Made by a program: the position numbers and the translations under genes
Shown here: piece after piece, positions 10,660 to 22,964 of the stretch
How the letters are laid out: each line of letters opens with the position of its first letter
Position numbering within the stretch: position 1 is the stretch's first letter
Notes under the pieces: model-generated
Told to the model about the DNA's origin: nothing
Database searches by the model: none
What the model saw: only the letters and a program-made list of their open reading frames with translations
Origin: Astropecten irregularis
Taxonomy: Eukaryota > Echinodermata > Asteroidea > Paxillosida > Astropectinidae
NCBI GenBank assembly: GCA_963971285.1
Contig: OZ020262.1
Location: 7,942,745-8,006,744, forward strand
DNA length: 64,000 bases
Direction: 5' to 3'

Positions 10660-12180
10660 AATTCATCACTACGTCATACGCGCTGTGCCTTATTGCCATA
10701 ATCTGGCCCCGCCCTCAAATACAAAATATCCAAGACGTTACTTGCGATCCATTTTCCCCTGCGTGCGGTAATTAGTTAGTCACATCGCGCGCCCTCTATT
10801 GACTGCACTCGCACACACACGTACAGTGTACGTAGGTAGTAACGTCTTGAAACCAAGACTAACACTGATACGGCGTTTCATCACCTGCACCTGGGCCTTA
10901 ATTTTTGTTGATGATCGCCGCAGCTTAGAGACTTGGACGCAGGTACTGGACCCTGCCGTCCGGCGTTCACCAGGGCCCAGCATTTCATCAGTCTTTCACA
11001 TCCTTACAATACTAGATTATTTCCATAATTCGTCTTCCTAGTTAGACTATGGGTCATTTACATAAGGGAATAGTGGGAAATAAATGAGCAGGTTTCAGTG
11101 GTCCAGTCATCGGGAAAAATGTTTCCATTTTTATTGTTAAATGTTGCTTCAAATGAAACGGAAATGATTCTATTTCTGACGGAGGAACGTAACTTAAGAA
11201 CTCAATTAAGCAACACCAATCACAATTAATTTTTCTGTACATGTTTTTATATTTCACAAAAAAACGTCTTGTTGTTCTGTTGTTCGTGCATTCGCCGTCA
11301 TTGTGAACATTGACAATAATCCATTATTCATGGTGTCAAACATTGAAGTTACAGTTACAATTCAAGGCCAACAATGCTGCAAGGCCCAGTAAAGGGGGTC
11401 GTACACAGACCTCAATCCGTAAACGTCCAACAACACCATGAAATGTACTTGGGCAGGTTTGGAGTGGTAAGGAGTTAATCATTTACTCATGTCAAGAAAT
11501 CAAAGCAAAACAAACAAACTAGAGTTATCATTAATAATGATGTCTTGTTGAAGGCATAATATACATTTATTGCTTTTTTATTTCAGCGTTAAGATAATAT
11601 CTTTATACAAAGAGGCTTGCAATAATTATTGAGAATCAATAAAAGGCTCTAAAAAGCTATCCTGGGCAAGATATTTCACTTTGAGTGAAGTCAGAGAACG
11701 GTATCTCCTTATTCTATAAATTCAATATTAACTATGTCGAAATATATCACAAAGACGAAGGAGAAATAAAGTGGTTGTGCAAAGGTTTACATAACTTCCA
11801 TGTGCCATACAGATTTACTAAATGGGTAAAATGTAAACATAGGATCAGTGCATTTTCTCCTTTTAAAATAGGTCCGTAAATGTCCCTCATATTACACTGA
11901 GTAAAACCGATTATATGTTAGCAAAGCAAATGTTGAATGACACGACTGTAGTTGTACTTTGTGTTGGGGTCTATGCTACATGCTTTGCAATGTCCAACCA
12001 CATTTTCCACCAACTCTTCAGGAAAATTTATCTTTATACAAAGTCGTCAATCAAACATTTCTTTATTTTGGAGTATAAACTGATAAGTGGATATGCAGAG
12101 TTACAATAATGGCTGTAATATTTCTTGAAAGCCTTATAGTTTGATTATACAATACAAAATATCTTCAATTTCTTTTAACT
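10660..12180. other. Intergenic sequence, nothing recognised
   Basis: No coding frame with a recognisable domain and no clear repeat boundary. Frames of 60-80 aa here lack homology that I can see. Confidence 0.45.
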
Positions 12181-12184
12181 AATA

Positions 12185-12640
12185 GTTTTTGTTGATTTTA
12201 ACAATAGCAACACAAACCCAACACCCTGACAAAGTCAAAACCAAACTTAGTTTGGAAAACTGATTATACACAAGTATGCCTATAAACAACATGATGTTAA
12301 CTGCAATGTAAACGTCAACTTGGTACATGGATTCTTGCTGCAAGTGCAAGTACATTTTACATGAACTCAATCTGTTGGCATGTTATTTATTTCAAGGTAA
12401 ACTTCAACAATGAAATCAACTTGACCTTAGTGAACCTGGCCACTGCCATTGTCAGCAATTTCTATAACAGCACCTCATTTGAATAACCACCTGTGGAGTT
12501 ACAGACCTATGTGCATGATACAGATAAAGAAAAATACCACTATACACAACAACGCAGCAGTTTATGTACATTTAGTGCGTAGTAACTCACTTCCTCGTTT
12601 ACACCCTTACTCTGTGTTCACAGTAAAGCCACAGTAAACC
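12185..12640. repeat. Dispersed repeat shared with 37.7-39.1 kb
   Basis: Contains blocks such as AATGTAAACGTCAAC, GGTACATGGATTCTTGCTGC, CAATGAAATCAACT and CACCTCATTTGAATAAC. These recur in the same order at 38690-39060 and in part, tandemly, at 37680-38000. No coding potential seen. The class is unknown. Confidence 0.6.
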
Positions 12641-13157
12641 CCATTTCTTTAAACAGAAATGGCAGAGAAGCTGTACAAATAGATGTATATGTAAACCGAA
12701 GGGGGCGTAATTGGCCACGCCTCTCTGAGGGTTAGGGTGTACATATTAACACAGTTGTTCTTTAAATCAGAATGAAATCAATCCATCACCTTCATCACAA
12801 AAAATAGACAATGCTCATTAAGAGTCGCAATAAAGCATCTAAAACAATGGTACAGATTTACTGATGTCACATCGAAGCCCTATCAAATTTGCCCAAACCT
12901 AGACTTGATTTCAAAGTATGATATCGCCGTTATTTTGTTTCTGCCATCCACACAAAACACCTTTCCTGTTTTTGGCTAACACACACCAACTCTTATTCTA
13001 AGATCGACTTTCATATGTATTAAGAAACACATAACTGAAATTTACATAATAAAGTGGAAGAATCGAGATGGCCAATCAGTAGGCCACACCCACCATGAAG
13101 GCCCCGCCCATTATTAATAAAGTTGCTACAGATTGACGAAAGTTTCTATTGACTGAA
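12641..13157. other. Intergenic sequence before the satellite
   Basis: Nothing recognised apart from A/T-rich unique sequence leading into the 153-bp satellite. Confidence 0.4.
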
Positions 13158-14620
13158 ATTTGTTGAGTGAGCTACATGTCAAGTTTTCATGACAAAAACC
13201 GAGTCTAACTTGAGTTATCATGATGATAGGAATTTCTTTTGAAATAACCATGTCAACCATGACCTTTAATTGACCTTGAGATCCCAAATCAATAGGATTC
13301 TTTCGGGAGTTCCGTTGAGTGAGCTACATGTCAAGTTTTCATGACAAAAGATCGAGTCTAACTTGAGTTATCGTGATGAAAGGAATTTCTTTTGTAATAA
13401 CCATGTCAACCATGATCTTTAATTGACCTTAAGCCCCAAATCAATAGGATTCTTTCAGGAGTTCCGTTGAGCAGCTTACATGTCAAGTTTTCATGACAAA
13501 AGACCGAGTCTAACTTGAGTTATCATGATGATAGGAATTTCTTTTGTAATAACCATGTCAACCATGACCTTTAATTGACCTTGAGACCACAAATCAATAG
13601 GATTCTTTCGGTAGTTCCGTTGAGCAAGCTACATGTCAAGTTTTCATTACAAAAGACCGAGTCTAACTTGAGTTATCATGATGATAGGAATTTCTTTTGT
13701 AATAACCATGTCAACCATGACCTTTAATTGACCTTGAGATCCCAAATCAAAAGGATTCTTCCGGGAGTTCCGTTGAGTGAGCTACATGTCAAGTTTTCAT
13801 GACAAAAGACCGAGTCTAACTTGAGTTATCGTGATGAAAGGAATTTTTTTTGTAATTACCAAGTCAACCATGACCTTTAATTGACCTTGAGATCCCAAAT
13901 CAATAGGATTCTTTAGGGAGTTCCGTTGAGCGAGCTATACATGTCACGTTTTCATGACAAAAGACCGAGTCTAACTTGAGTTATTATGATGAAAGGAATT
14001 TTTTTTGTAATAACCATGTCAACCATGACCTTTAATTGACCTTAAGCCCCAAATCAATAGGATTCTTTCAGGAGTTCCGTTGAGCAGCCTACATGTCAAG
14101 TTTTCATGACAAAAGACCGAGTCTAACTTGAGTTATCATGATAATAGGAATTTCTTTTGTAATAAACATGTCAACCATGACCTTTAATTGACCTTGAGAC
14201 CCAAAATCAATAGGATTCTTTAGGGAGTTCCGTTGAGCGAGCTACATGTCAAGTTTTAATGACAAAAGACAGAGTCTAAATTGAGTTGTCATGATGAAAG
14301 GAATTTCTTTTGTAATAACCATGTCAACCATGACCTTTAATTGACCTTGAGACCCCAAATCAATAGGATTCCTTCGGGAGTTCCGTTGAGTGAGCTACAT
14401 GTCAAGTTTTCATGACAAAAGACAGAGTCTAACTTGAGTTATCGTGATGACAAGCATTACTTTAGTTCACTTTGAATTGTATCCAGCCATATAGACCTTG
14501 ACTTTGATGTTTAGGCCCCAAATTCAATAGGTTTCTATGGAGTTCAATTAGTAAGCTACCAGCCAAGTTTCATGACAATTCATCGAGTCTAACTCCAGTT
14601 ATACTGATGGCAAGCATTTT
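13158..14620. repeat. 153-bp tandem satellite, about 9.5 copies
   Basis: The landmark TCCGTTGAG recurs at 13311, 13463, 13616, 13769, 13922, 14076, 14229 and 14382, a spacing of 152-154 bp. Each unit carries AGCTACATGTCAAG, TTTTCATGACAAAAGAC, GAGTCTAACTTGAGTTATC and CAACCATGACCTTTAATTG. Inner units are highly similar; the last unit (14450-14620) is degenerate. The monomer is near nucleosomal length. Confidence 0.92.
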
Positions 14621-15108
14621 GTACATGCTTTCCAACCATGGACCTTTCTCCAACCGTGGACCCCATTGTCCCTTTTGTCATGAGTCCTCAGTTTGAATAC
14701 CACTACAAACTCACACCTACACACTGAAGGACATGACAGAGATAGTATACGAAATTTCATTCCGATTGATTCAGAATACTTTCCCATATCAATTTGAATA
14801 TTATCAGAATGATATCTTATATTTAGCTTTTTAATGCTCACCAAGTTTCAATATCTTTCAAGATTGGTTGGAAGAGACATATTCCATGTATTCTGTAAGA
14901 CATTGTTTTATGGAAGGAAACAAAGATCTGCAGGGAAATAATCAGCACATTAGAATCATTTGTTTGGGAATAATCTCTGAATATCCCTGAATATGCAGGC
15001 ACCAGTCATAATATCATAACATTTTGAAATGTTATTTCCATTGAACCGTAGAGCATATTGCAGAGATCAAATTATACATGATGACACTGTTACATTTACT
15101 GTGATGGG
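14621..15108. other. Intergenic sequence downstream of the TRIM gene
   Basis: No gene or repeat recognised between the satellite edge and the probable poly(A) signal of the minus-strand TRIM gene. Confidence 0.4.
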
Positions 15109-15114
15109 TTTATT
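15109..15114 (-). terminator. Probable poly(A) signal of the TRIM gene
   Basis: AATAAA on the minus strand, about 65 bases past the TAA stop of the TRIM coding region and in the expected orientation. Confidence 0.5.
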
Positions 15115-15176
15115 TCTTATTGAAAGGGAGCATGTATGTCGTCAGTACTGATGATTTGTGTTTCATTGCAATGTCA

Positions 15177-18100
15177 TTACACCTGGTGGTACATCTTCAA
15201 TGACTTCCAGTCTGCCACAAGCAGCTTCCCATCTGCAGTGAATGTGATTCCAAGTGGGTTGTACAGACCCTGTGCAATACATGTAAGGAAGCCCCCTTGA
15301 GCATCATAGTGGTGAATATGACCAGTGTTAGCATTATCATCATGACACATTGCAATGTATATACCTGGGTAGTCCATGTATACAGCGGCGTAGCTAGGAT
15401 TTTTTCAGCAGGGGGGCACTGGGGGGGCCTTGGAATTTTGTGGGGGGGCACCCGGAATTTTTTCAAAACTGGAGATTTGCAAAATATGAGAAATGCGGCG
15501 GGGGGGGGGGGGCGGATCCAGCGGGCTTGGGGCAACCTTTTCTTCAAGCAAAAAAAAAAAAAAAAAAAAATACAATAAAAGGGAAACAGATAGACTCCAA
15601 AAGAGCTGAAAAAGAGGGAACAGACAAAACTAGCTAGCTTTGATCGCCCCGAAACGCATCCGTCGCTATTGAATTGGAGTTTTTTATTTCCACGCTCCCT
15701 GGAAAATAATGGATAAGCGCGAAGGCCTTGCGGCCGGGGTCCAGGGCCCGCTTAAGGGCCCTGGAAGCTCAGGGGTTCTAGATATTCTTTGGTGTAATCT
15801 GAGCCTTATTTTGGAAGCAATTGTTCCGATAAATTTATTCATTAGGTGTTCGGGTTCAAGCCGAACACCTATTGTAATTGTTCGAATTTTTTATTTATAT
15901 TATTACTTCATTATTTCTTTTTAATCCAACACTCTTGAGCGGGAGAAATTCAATCTGGGGACCAGACTAACTAGCCAAACCAGACAAAATGGCAGATGGG
16001 CTGTTTTGAAGTTCGCAACCGTAAGCGCGTAAGAAAATTGCATTTTTACACTGAAATGTTGCACAGATTTCTTCACTGTAGGGTTTTAAGGACTCAGGAA
16101 CATTTGCTGAAAGTAAAAAATATCATTTTGGAACAGTAAAAGCTGTTAAGTTGTTTTTATTTCCTTTATAGCTATCATACCCTACAGATAACGCTTATTT
16201 TTGTTTATACCCACGATTTTTTGTGGGGGGGCACCTGGGGGGGCACGCCGAATTTGTGGGGGGGCACGTGCCCCCCCAGGCCCCCCCGTAGCTACGCCAC
16301 TGCATGTATACACCTCTGCACTGAACTGCTTCTTCAGGGATGGTTGGTTTGATAATTGTACGTGTAATTATACCATTGCTGTCTATGACATGTACTGCAT
16401 CTCCATAGCTACTGATGACCATTCTATCATTACCGTGTACAGCCAGGTGGCGTGGCTCCATGTTCACTGGTATGGTTCTAATCAGTGTCCCATCTGGTCT
16501 ATGCTCAGTCAACACCTTCCTCTTCACATCACCCACAATAATGACACCATCCTCCCTGATTGCCACACTCCGTAGACCCACGTCTGTTCTACTAACCTCA
16601 CTCGGTGGCACTGTGGGGTACTCCAAGCCCATAGTGTTGTCATTGTTGAAAACCTTCACAGTCTTTCCACTGACCACCACCAATCGATTCTGCATACTCG
16701 CAATTCCACGTGCCCCTGTGAAAGATAAGACCATGAGTCAAATTAACCAAATGTCATGGAAACCTAAGAAACAGACACACATACGCAGATATGCAGATAT
16801 GCCCCTTTTCCTTGTCAATCTTAAGAAAAAGTTGTTTTCCTTTACAGATGAACTAATTTCAACTGTTTGCCTTAAATTCTACTATTTTGCTTTCATATTT
16901 GTTTGTGGAAATGTATTTGAAATATCTAGTGAGCCACAAATGTCAATGAGCAACATCCAATGTAAATTTTGATGACTGATTCAATGGTTTTCAAAAGTTA
17001 AATTTGATGAAAAAATAATGAATTAATGGTTGGAAGCAGACTGATGAACACCAAAATCTGAGTGAAAGTAAATGTGACTCAATAGATTAAGTCTGATTAA
17101 TATACTCTGCATGCACTCTACATTTGTACTTTTGTCTGATTGTTTTACCAAAGTTACATACATGTAGCATGTCATGGTTGTCACATGTGGTAAATTGTAC
17201 TCAGTCTAAATGGAAAAGATTTCAAATGGTATCAGATGCATCTACATACAAACAATATGTGTACTTCATCATGAACTACATATCTTAATGTATCCACAAT
17301 GCACATGATTAACTTACATGATTGAAGGGGGATTGATGTCTTATATTGTCCATCCTTGCTGAAGATTGACACATTCATGTTGCCAGACACTGCAACATCA
17401 TAGGAAGCACAAGAAGTAATGTCTCGTGGACAGATGTAACAGCATCCACCAGCTTGCTGTTGACCAAACTCTAGACACAGCTTCCACTTTCCTTCCATCC
17501 ACATCACCTTGCCCAAATTAATGTCAGCCACCCGCTGACTGCACTCAAACTTCACAGATTCAAGCCCAGTGCCAACTTGAGGAGCATCTTGACTGGCTAA
17601 TAATGTCAAGTCTTTGCTGATTGTGGGATAGAGTGAGAGGAAGTCACTATCTGATGCACTACTTGTCACTTCCTTAGCTTTCTCAAGGGAAAACTGTATT
17701 CTCTCTGATAACGCACTCAGTGTTTTCTCATATTCCTCCAATTGTTGGTGTCGATCCTTTTGGATTGTTTTGATGTCTTGAATGAGACGGTTTTCTTGAG
17801 TTGTTACCTCTGCTCTTATCTCAGCGGCTTTGCTCTGCACTTCTTGCACCGTTCTGTCTACGTTGGTATCAAGGTCAGACTTCATGGCTGTTACTCTCTC
17901 CTGAGATTTACTGACCTCCTCGGCAATGGTTTCAAGTTTGGGAAACTGTTCAGTTAAGGATTGTTTGTATGTGGACGTAGCCAGATGCTTGTCAATGTAC
18001 TCATGCTCTGGCTTGCAGTGGTCGATGACGGTACAATCTCGGCTGATCAACATTTTACACGTTTTGCAAAAGAAGCGCATCACTTCGCCCTCATGGTTGG

Positions 18101-18611
18101 GACATTTGGGATGGCGTTTGGGGAGTTTCTGTGTCATGGACACATTTCCCCCACGGATATCATCCAAAGAAACTATTGTATGATTTGATGTACTCGTCAA
18201 TCGGCTATGCACCTTGGAACAGCTTGGGCAGATACTCTGGCAGCAGTCCAGACAGCTATGTGATGCCTTGTTTTCTTCACATATCTCACAAGTCATCCCA
18301 TTCTTGTCGGAGATGAGAAGTCTTTCCCGTAGGTTGAAAGATTCAACAAGACCAGCAACAACCAAGTTGGTTGTCAAACCTTGTACCCCTGTCTCTGGAA
18401 GTCTTGTCTCCTGTCTACACACTGGGCAGGGGATGTCTGTAGCCTGTTTGCAACTAGTAGTGTGGTATTGTACCAGGCACTTCATACAGAAGCTGTGCGG
18501 ACAGTTTAACATCTTGGGTTGTTCATATCTCTCATGACAGATTCCACACTCCAGATGACCCTTGCCGAGTTCCTCTAGAACGGCCTTTGAGGAGGATGTT
18601 CCTGTTGCCAT
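15177..18611 (-). CDS. TRIM protein (RING, two B-boxes, coiled coil, propeller-like C-terminus), interrupted by a hAT element
   Basis: Likely E3 ubiquitin ligase of the TRIM family. Exon 1 is 18611-17318 (ATG at 18611; an upstream CAG acceptor suggests a separate 5' UTR exon). The donor is GTAAGT at 17317. Exon 2 starts at 16715 after TTTCACAG and the phase matches (1+2). Residues 22-65 form a C3HC4 RING (C22, C25, C37, H39, C42, C45, C62, C65). B-box 1 is about 106-150, B-box 2 about C170-H203, and the coiled coil about 215-335. The C-terminus has NHL/YVTN-like blades such as PRHLAVHGNDRMVISSYGD and NPLGITFTADGKLLVADW. The stop is TAA at 15179-15177. Without the insertion at 15383-16302 the product would be 634 residues, continuous in frame. 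With it, reading ends about 35 residues inside the element, losing the last blades. The neighbouring repeats offer no functional context. Confidence 0.85.
15383..16302. mobile_element. Non-autonomous hAT-type element inserted in a TRIM coding exon
   Basis: The 920-bp element begins CAGCGGCGTAGCTAGG and ends with the inverted partner CGTAGCTACGCCACTG. It is flanked by a perfect 8-bp duplication CATGTATA at 15375-15382 and 16303-16310. An 8-bp duplication and CAG...CTG termini are the known hAT signature. The subterminal regions are GGGGGGC-rich in inverted fashion. The interior has poly(A), no transposase frame and a nested hairpin at 15845-15871. The TRIM reading frame resumes exactly across the duplication, so the target was coding sequence. 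Confidence 0.92.
15845..15920 (+). mobile_element. Helentron-like hairpin head nested in the hAT element
   Basis: AGGTGTTCGG, a short loop and CCGAACACCT, followed by ATTGTAATTGTTCGAATTTTTTA and TTA-rich sequence. The layout (hairpin, then TTGTTC-GATTTTT, then TTA repeats) parallels the heads at 3069, 4272 and 49902, although the stem sequence differs. Relationship is inferred from layout. Confidence 0.4.
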
Positions 18612-19483
18612 TTTCACCTGGTAAAATGAAACGTACATAGATACACCTAAGAGAATGATCTTGCATCCTTGATCAGTGTCTAAGTTGTCATTTACAATGT
18701 GCATGGCAAATATCCTAAGGCTATAAATCCCTGTTGATGTCAGCATGCTACAGTTTGTGGACAGTTTGTTGGTCATTGAGTTATGACGGTAAATATACAA
18801 GTTAAGACAGCGATGAAATGGCTGACACTCAACAAGCAGGCAAAGTTAATAACAGCCTGAGAGCACACGCACTAAACTACTGACTGAACTTTCCAGAAAA
18901 CGGGCTTAATGTGGTTAAGTTTGCTTATGTTAACACTACTGGTTTACAAAACACCATGTTCCTTCTAGATAATAGAATTACACTTTACTGTCACCAAACT
19001 CACTTAAATAGTTCGTTTTGATATCTATGGTCAGCAAATAATTAGGTTTGTAAAGTTGGCATGTTTTCAAATTATTTTGAAAATTGTAATAGAACAAGGG
19101 ATGCTCAGTTGTGGAAAGCCTTTTTGAATAGTAAAACAATTCTAGAACTCTTAATAGGTGCGGGGTGCTTATGAATAAAACGATTACCATGGAAACCAAT
19201 TGAGTATAGGGAACAGACAACAGACTTCAAAAACTCAGAAACTTGTCTTTTCAAAATATAACCAGGGTGGCTACAGAAAACCGCGTATGTTGAGCCTAAC
19301 AGCTACCTAAAACAACCAGTTATAACTTACATGTACCCAATGAGCGATAGTATCGAGTACGTGTCTTTATTTACAGATGAAGTACAGTATATTGGACTAA
19401 ATTGTATTATGGAAACGGATTACGACTTATTTCCATGTTAACCGAAATTAGGGCGTTGCCAGAAATGAGCGCCCTCTCGTGTA
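18612..19483. other. Upstream flank of the TRIM gene
   Basis: Should contain the promoter and 5' UTR exon of the minus-strand TRIM gene, but no exon or core promoter can be fixed by eye. CGTTTCATTTTACCAG just upstream of the ATG looks like a 3' splice site for a leader exon. Confidence 0.35.
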
Positions 19484-19857
19484 TTCAAAGGTATCATCAT
19501 ACTTTGGTAGCATACCGAAACACAAATCTCCACAGATTTACCTATAAGTTACAGGATATAAAGATTGTGAAGCATGGTAGAAACATACAGTTAAAATTTT
19601 TCTGCCTGAAATGCTGTATTTAAGTTATCCAGAAATAAAACCAATGACGAAAAACAGTTTTGATCTTCGGAAGATCAAAAATAACGGTGAAAAGATTAGA
19701 AAAAAAAACCTGTGGGCGTTTTTCACTGTTTACTCAAAAAGTGGGCACCGCATGGGACTGAAATTTTCACAGATGACTGTTACTGTATCTGTCTTGATAA
19801 TTGTGCGCATGAATCTGCATTTCTTTGACAAAAATCAAAGTATGGTATTACCTTTAA
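19484..19857. mobile_element. TTAA-target MITE, copy 1
   Basis: A diverged copy of a 350-375-bp family with terminal inverted repeats close to AGGTAGTATCATACTTTGG. It is flanked by TTCA on the left (a mutated TTAA) and TTAA on the right. The interior has the GATCTTCGGAAGATC palindrome seen as GATCTTTTAAAAGATC in other copies. Confidence 0.75.
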
Positions 19858-20980
19858 CCGCTTTATACAGTACATTACCACAAGATAGATGCTATCATGG
19901 TTTTCCTTTACTCTATACATACAATAGACCCTGTTCACTATTAGTTGCATATTCATGATACTCTACCTATACGCGTCCACATCTCGAGAACATTGCTTTG
20001 CTTCATGAATAATTCACTGCACATAATAGGAAAAAGCCGAGATGTATAAACCGAGATTCACTCGGCGTGGCTTTTCAACTTATTTATACTGGTTCAATTC
20101 AACTACAATCGAACTACACTCAAATTGGTGCTCTCGTGTTATGGCATTAAAGTAGCACATAACACAGTGCTTCCTCACAGTACTAGGCCCGCCATTATTA
20201 CGGTACGGTAAATCGGTGTACGTTTTATGCAACGTGTATGATGTGAAACATGCATGGATGGATCATAAAGCCATTATGCGTTTTGTTATGCTAAGGCCTG
20301 TTTACGTCAGAAGAATTATCCGTGTGTTGTGTGCCATCGGCTGTACCTGAACTTTTTCAGGAAGTTCATAACACACAATCCTTTTCAAATGATACCGCAC
20401 CTTCCATTTGTTGTTGTAACATGGAAAGCAGCTCTGTGAACTTACTGACGCTAAAACCTGCAGCATGAATGCTATACAGTTTATTCATCATTGACTTATT
20501 TTGAACTGAGATGTTTAAAAAATCGTCTAAAAAGTTAGTATTGGCCATATTGTTTGATCACAACGAACTGGTTATTGTAAAGCTTCATATTTTCACTTTT
20601 TGTTTTATGTCGATACTTTTGCAGAGGATGACATAACATTATGTAGCTCTAAACCAGCAGTGCGCTTCGGGATTTGTCATGCCTTATTACTCTCCATAGA
20701 GAGACACGTTGGAAGCAAGTAACGGTTTTGTCAATGTGAAATCCTGCATACAGGTTTTAAGAACACCATTTAATGACTTTTGATCTTTCCTTTTACCAAT
20801 TTGAACAATTTCAACGGCCGAGGTTTTAAAACAAACTCTTTTTTATGAAAAGAAACAAAGACAAGAAACCCCCCGCAATTTGATTGACATTGAGGAACAT
20901 ATTACTTGTTTTTTGACATGTAGGCATCCAACAACAAAGCATGTTACAATAAATTATTACGATGACAACCAATAACAATT
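19858..20980. other. Intergenic sequence, nothing recognised
   Basis: A short hairpin (AAGCCGAGATGTATAAACCG with ATTCACTCGGCGTGGC) lies near 20030-20075. No coding frame with a domain; the 60-aa minus frame at 20366-20548 is unsupported. Confidence 0.4.
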
Positions 20981-21372
20981 TTATAAGGGCGCCCCTTTTT
21001 ATTACTGTGGTTCTCATTTCCGACCGACCCATATTTTGGGCTCCGACCGAAGAAAGAAAAACCTCTTTTTTGCCGCCGACCCTGTCCGGAATTGCATAAT
21101 ATAAGTTAAAAAAAAAAAAAAAAATCCAGAATTTCAGGAGACAAATTTTGCCAATAGGCCTACATTTTTATACTTTCTATCACAGAAATAATTAAAAAAA
21201 GAAATCCAATCGAGATTACAGTCAATACAATGAACATTTCTCATCATTTTCTTTAGGTTTTTGTGTATTCAGCCAGATTTTTTTTCCCACCAAACTTTTT
21301 TTTTGTCTGACCGACCGACCCTCCCTCAAGGTGGAAAAGAAATGAGAACCACAGTTATAAAAAGGGGCGCCC
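20981..21372. mobile_element. MITE with GGGCGCCCC terminal inverted repeats
   Basis: Left end AAGGGCGCCCCTTTTTATTA followed by CTGTGGTTCTCATTTC, and right end its inverted partner GAAATGAGAACCACAG followed by AAAAAGGGGCGCCCT. That is about 35 bp of nearly perfect inverted repeat over roughly 390 bp. The interior carries CCGACCGACCC-type runs and poly(A). No coding frame; the target duplication is unclear. Confidence 0.8.
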
Positions 21373-22608
21373 TAATGTGACATAACACTTGGGCATGAAT
21401 CTGGCCCTGACACTGTCCCTTTAGTGCATGTTACCTGTATTCCACTGCTGATACCAAGTGGGATTATAGAAGGTAGATCAAGAGCACGACTTCAATTGGT
21501 GAGAAAACCAACTCCCTTAAAATTTGCTTCATGTTTTTATTAATGTTCTTTGTGAAATCCAATCACATGATCATAGTTCAATGTAATAATAAACATCACT
21601 GACGCACGCAAAACACCGGTATAGGTAAGAAGTAAAAGTACAATGAAATTCGTAGATACAGATATGATTTCCATGGGAGAATCTTCATTGGTCCCGAAAC
21701 TCAGCAGTTTCTTGATAAATGGAAATAAAAAGTACAGAATAGATCGTATACCTTACCTATGTGAATACATTTAAACCTTTACGGATTAATATGGAAAATA
21801 CGCTGTGAATAGCTAGGTTACATAGTCCCCTCGCATATTTGTACCAAACAAGAAGATTGGAACGAAAGAAACATATTGTAGCGGTCTCGCCCGACATCAC
21901 ACCCGGCCGGCTTGCCCTCGGCGGACTCATGAGCGGCAATGAGCCTGTACGGGAAGCTAATCCGTTTCGGTGGCAGTCTACGGCCCATAGGACACCAGCT
22001 AAAACAACCCTAGGCTAATTCTCACACTCTAGTACAGTTTTGTTCCACCATACGGACTCGCAGTTGAGGGGTTAACAACAAGAAAATCACGGCAGACTGA
22101 GATTGGTATAGGAGTCTAAACGGTGGATCTTACTTGTTTATTTCAGCTCGCCTTGGAAGGCGCCTCCTATGTAATCGAAGAGTTCCAGCTAGTCGTATAA
22201 TACAATTTCAATCAATAAAATAATGATACACAACTTTTATAAACTTAATCACATAATCTGCCGTGTGTGATTCACAATGATTCGGTTGAATATAACTTAG
22301 TTAAAACCGCACAGATGCATGAGTGATTCGATGCTCTATCTTACCTATAGTGTAGTGTAGTCTACGATGCTCCGTCACTGATCACCTGCACTGGAACGAT
22401 CCCTGGAAGTATCTGCCCTAAGCATGAACCGGGCTTTACATAGCGAATATAACATTCTTCGTATCAGCCCATCGGATGCCCATAAAGAGCAAGAATTGAG
22501 GCGTAGCAACTGACCCATAAGGTGCAAGCCTGCCGTCGATGTCCTCTCCTCACGTCAATGAAATGGCCCAATTATAAGGCCAGTGACACTCCCTTCTTTT
22601 TTGGTATC
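21373..22608. other. Intergenic sequence left of the inverted duplication
   Basis: No gene recognised. A more GC-rich block at 21880-22560 beginning TGTAGCGGTCTCGCCCG has the flavour of a solo LTR, but no matching second copy or target duplication was found, so it is left unclassified. Confidence 0.35.
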
Positions 22609-22964
22609 ATATTTTAATTACTTGTTATTTGACACCTCATGACGTAGTTCGTGCGCTCTCGTCTATATCCAACATTATTATTATTATCAGTATTTATTTT
22701 ATTTTAATTTTTGACTAGGGTCGTGAACGGGACCCCAAGGTCCTTCTAAAATCACTCCCCAGATAAAATAAGAACAAATGGAGAATAAACTAAAAATTCA
22801 AGAAAGATTTTAGGCTTTGCATGGTGACAATTGGTATGTGGATCGGTTTGCGGAAACACCATGTAATAATCGTTCGTACTTTTGCACTTCTCACAATTAG
22901 GTCTCAACGTTTCGACTAGTCTGCTCTAGTCTTCATCACAATATGTATTTGAATTCTTCCTGAA

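Noticed and set aside
13158..14620. Possible CRISPR array in the 153-bp or 22-bp repeats
   Set aside because: Repeats are contiguous tandem units without unique spacers, in an animal genome; no cas genes.
16195..16300. The apparent continuation of the TRIM exon into QWRSYGGAWGG...
   Set aside because: These residues are coded by the hAT terminal inverted repeat, not by the gene; the true exon continues on the other side of the insertion.
21880..22560. Solo LTR candidate beginning TGTAGCGGTCTCG
   Set aside because: No second copy, no matching CA end and no target duplication could be established by eye.
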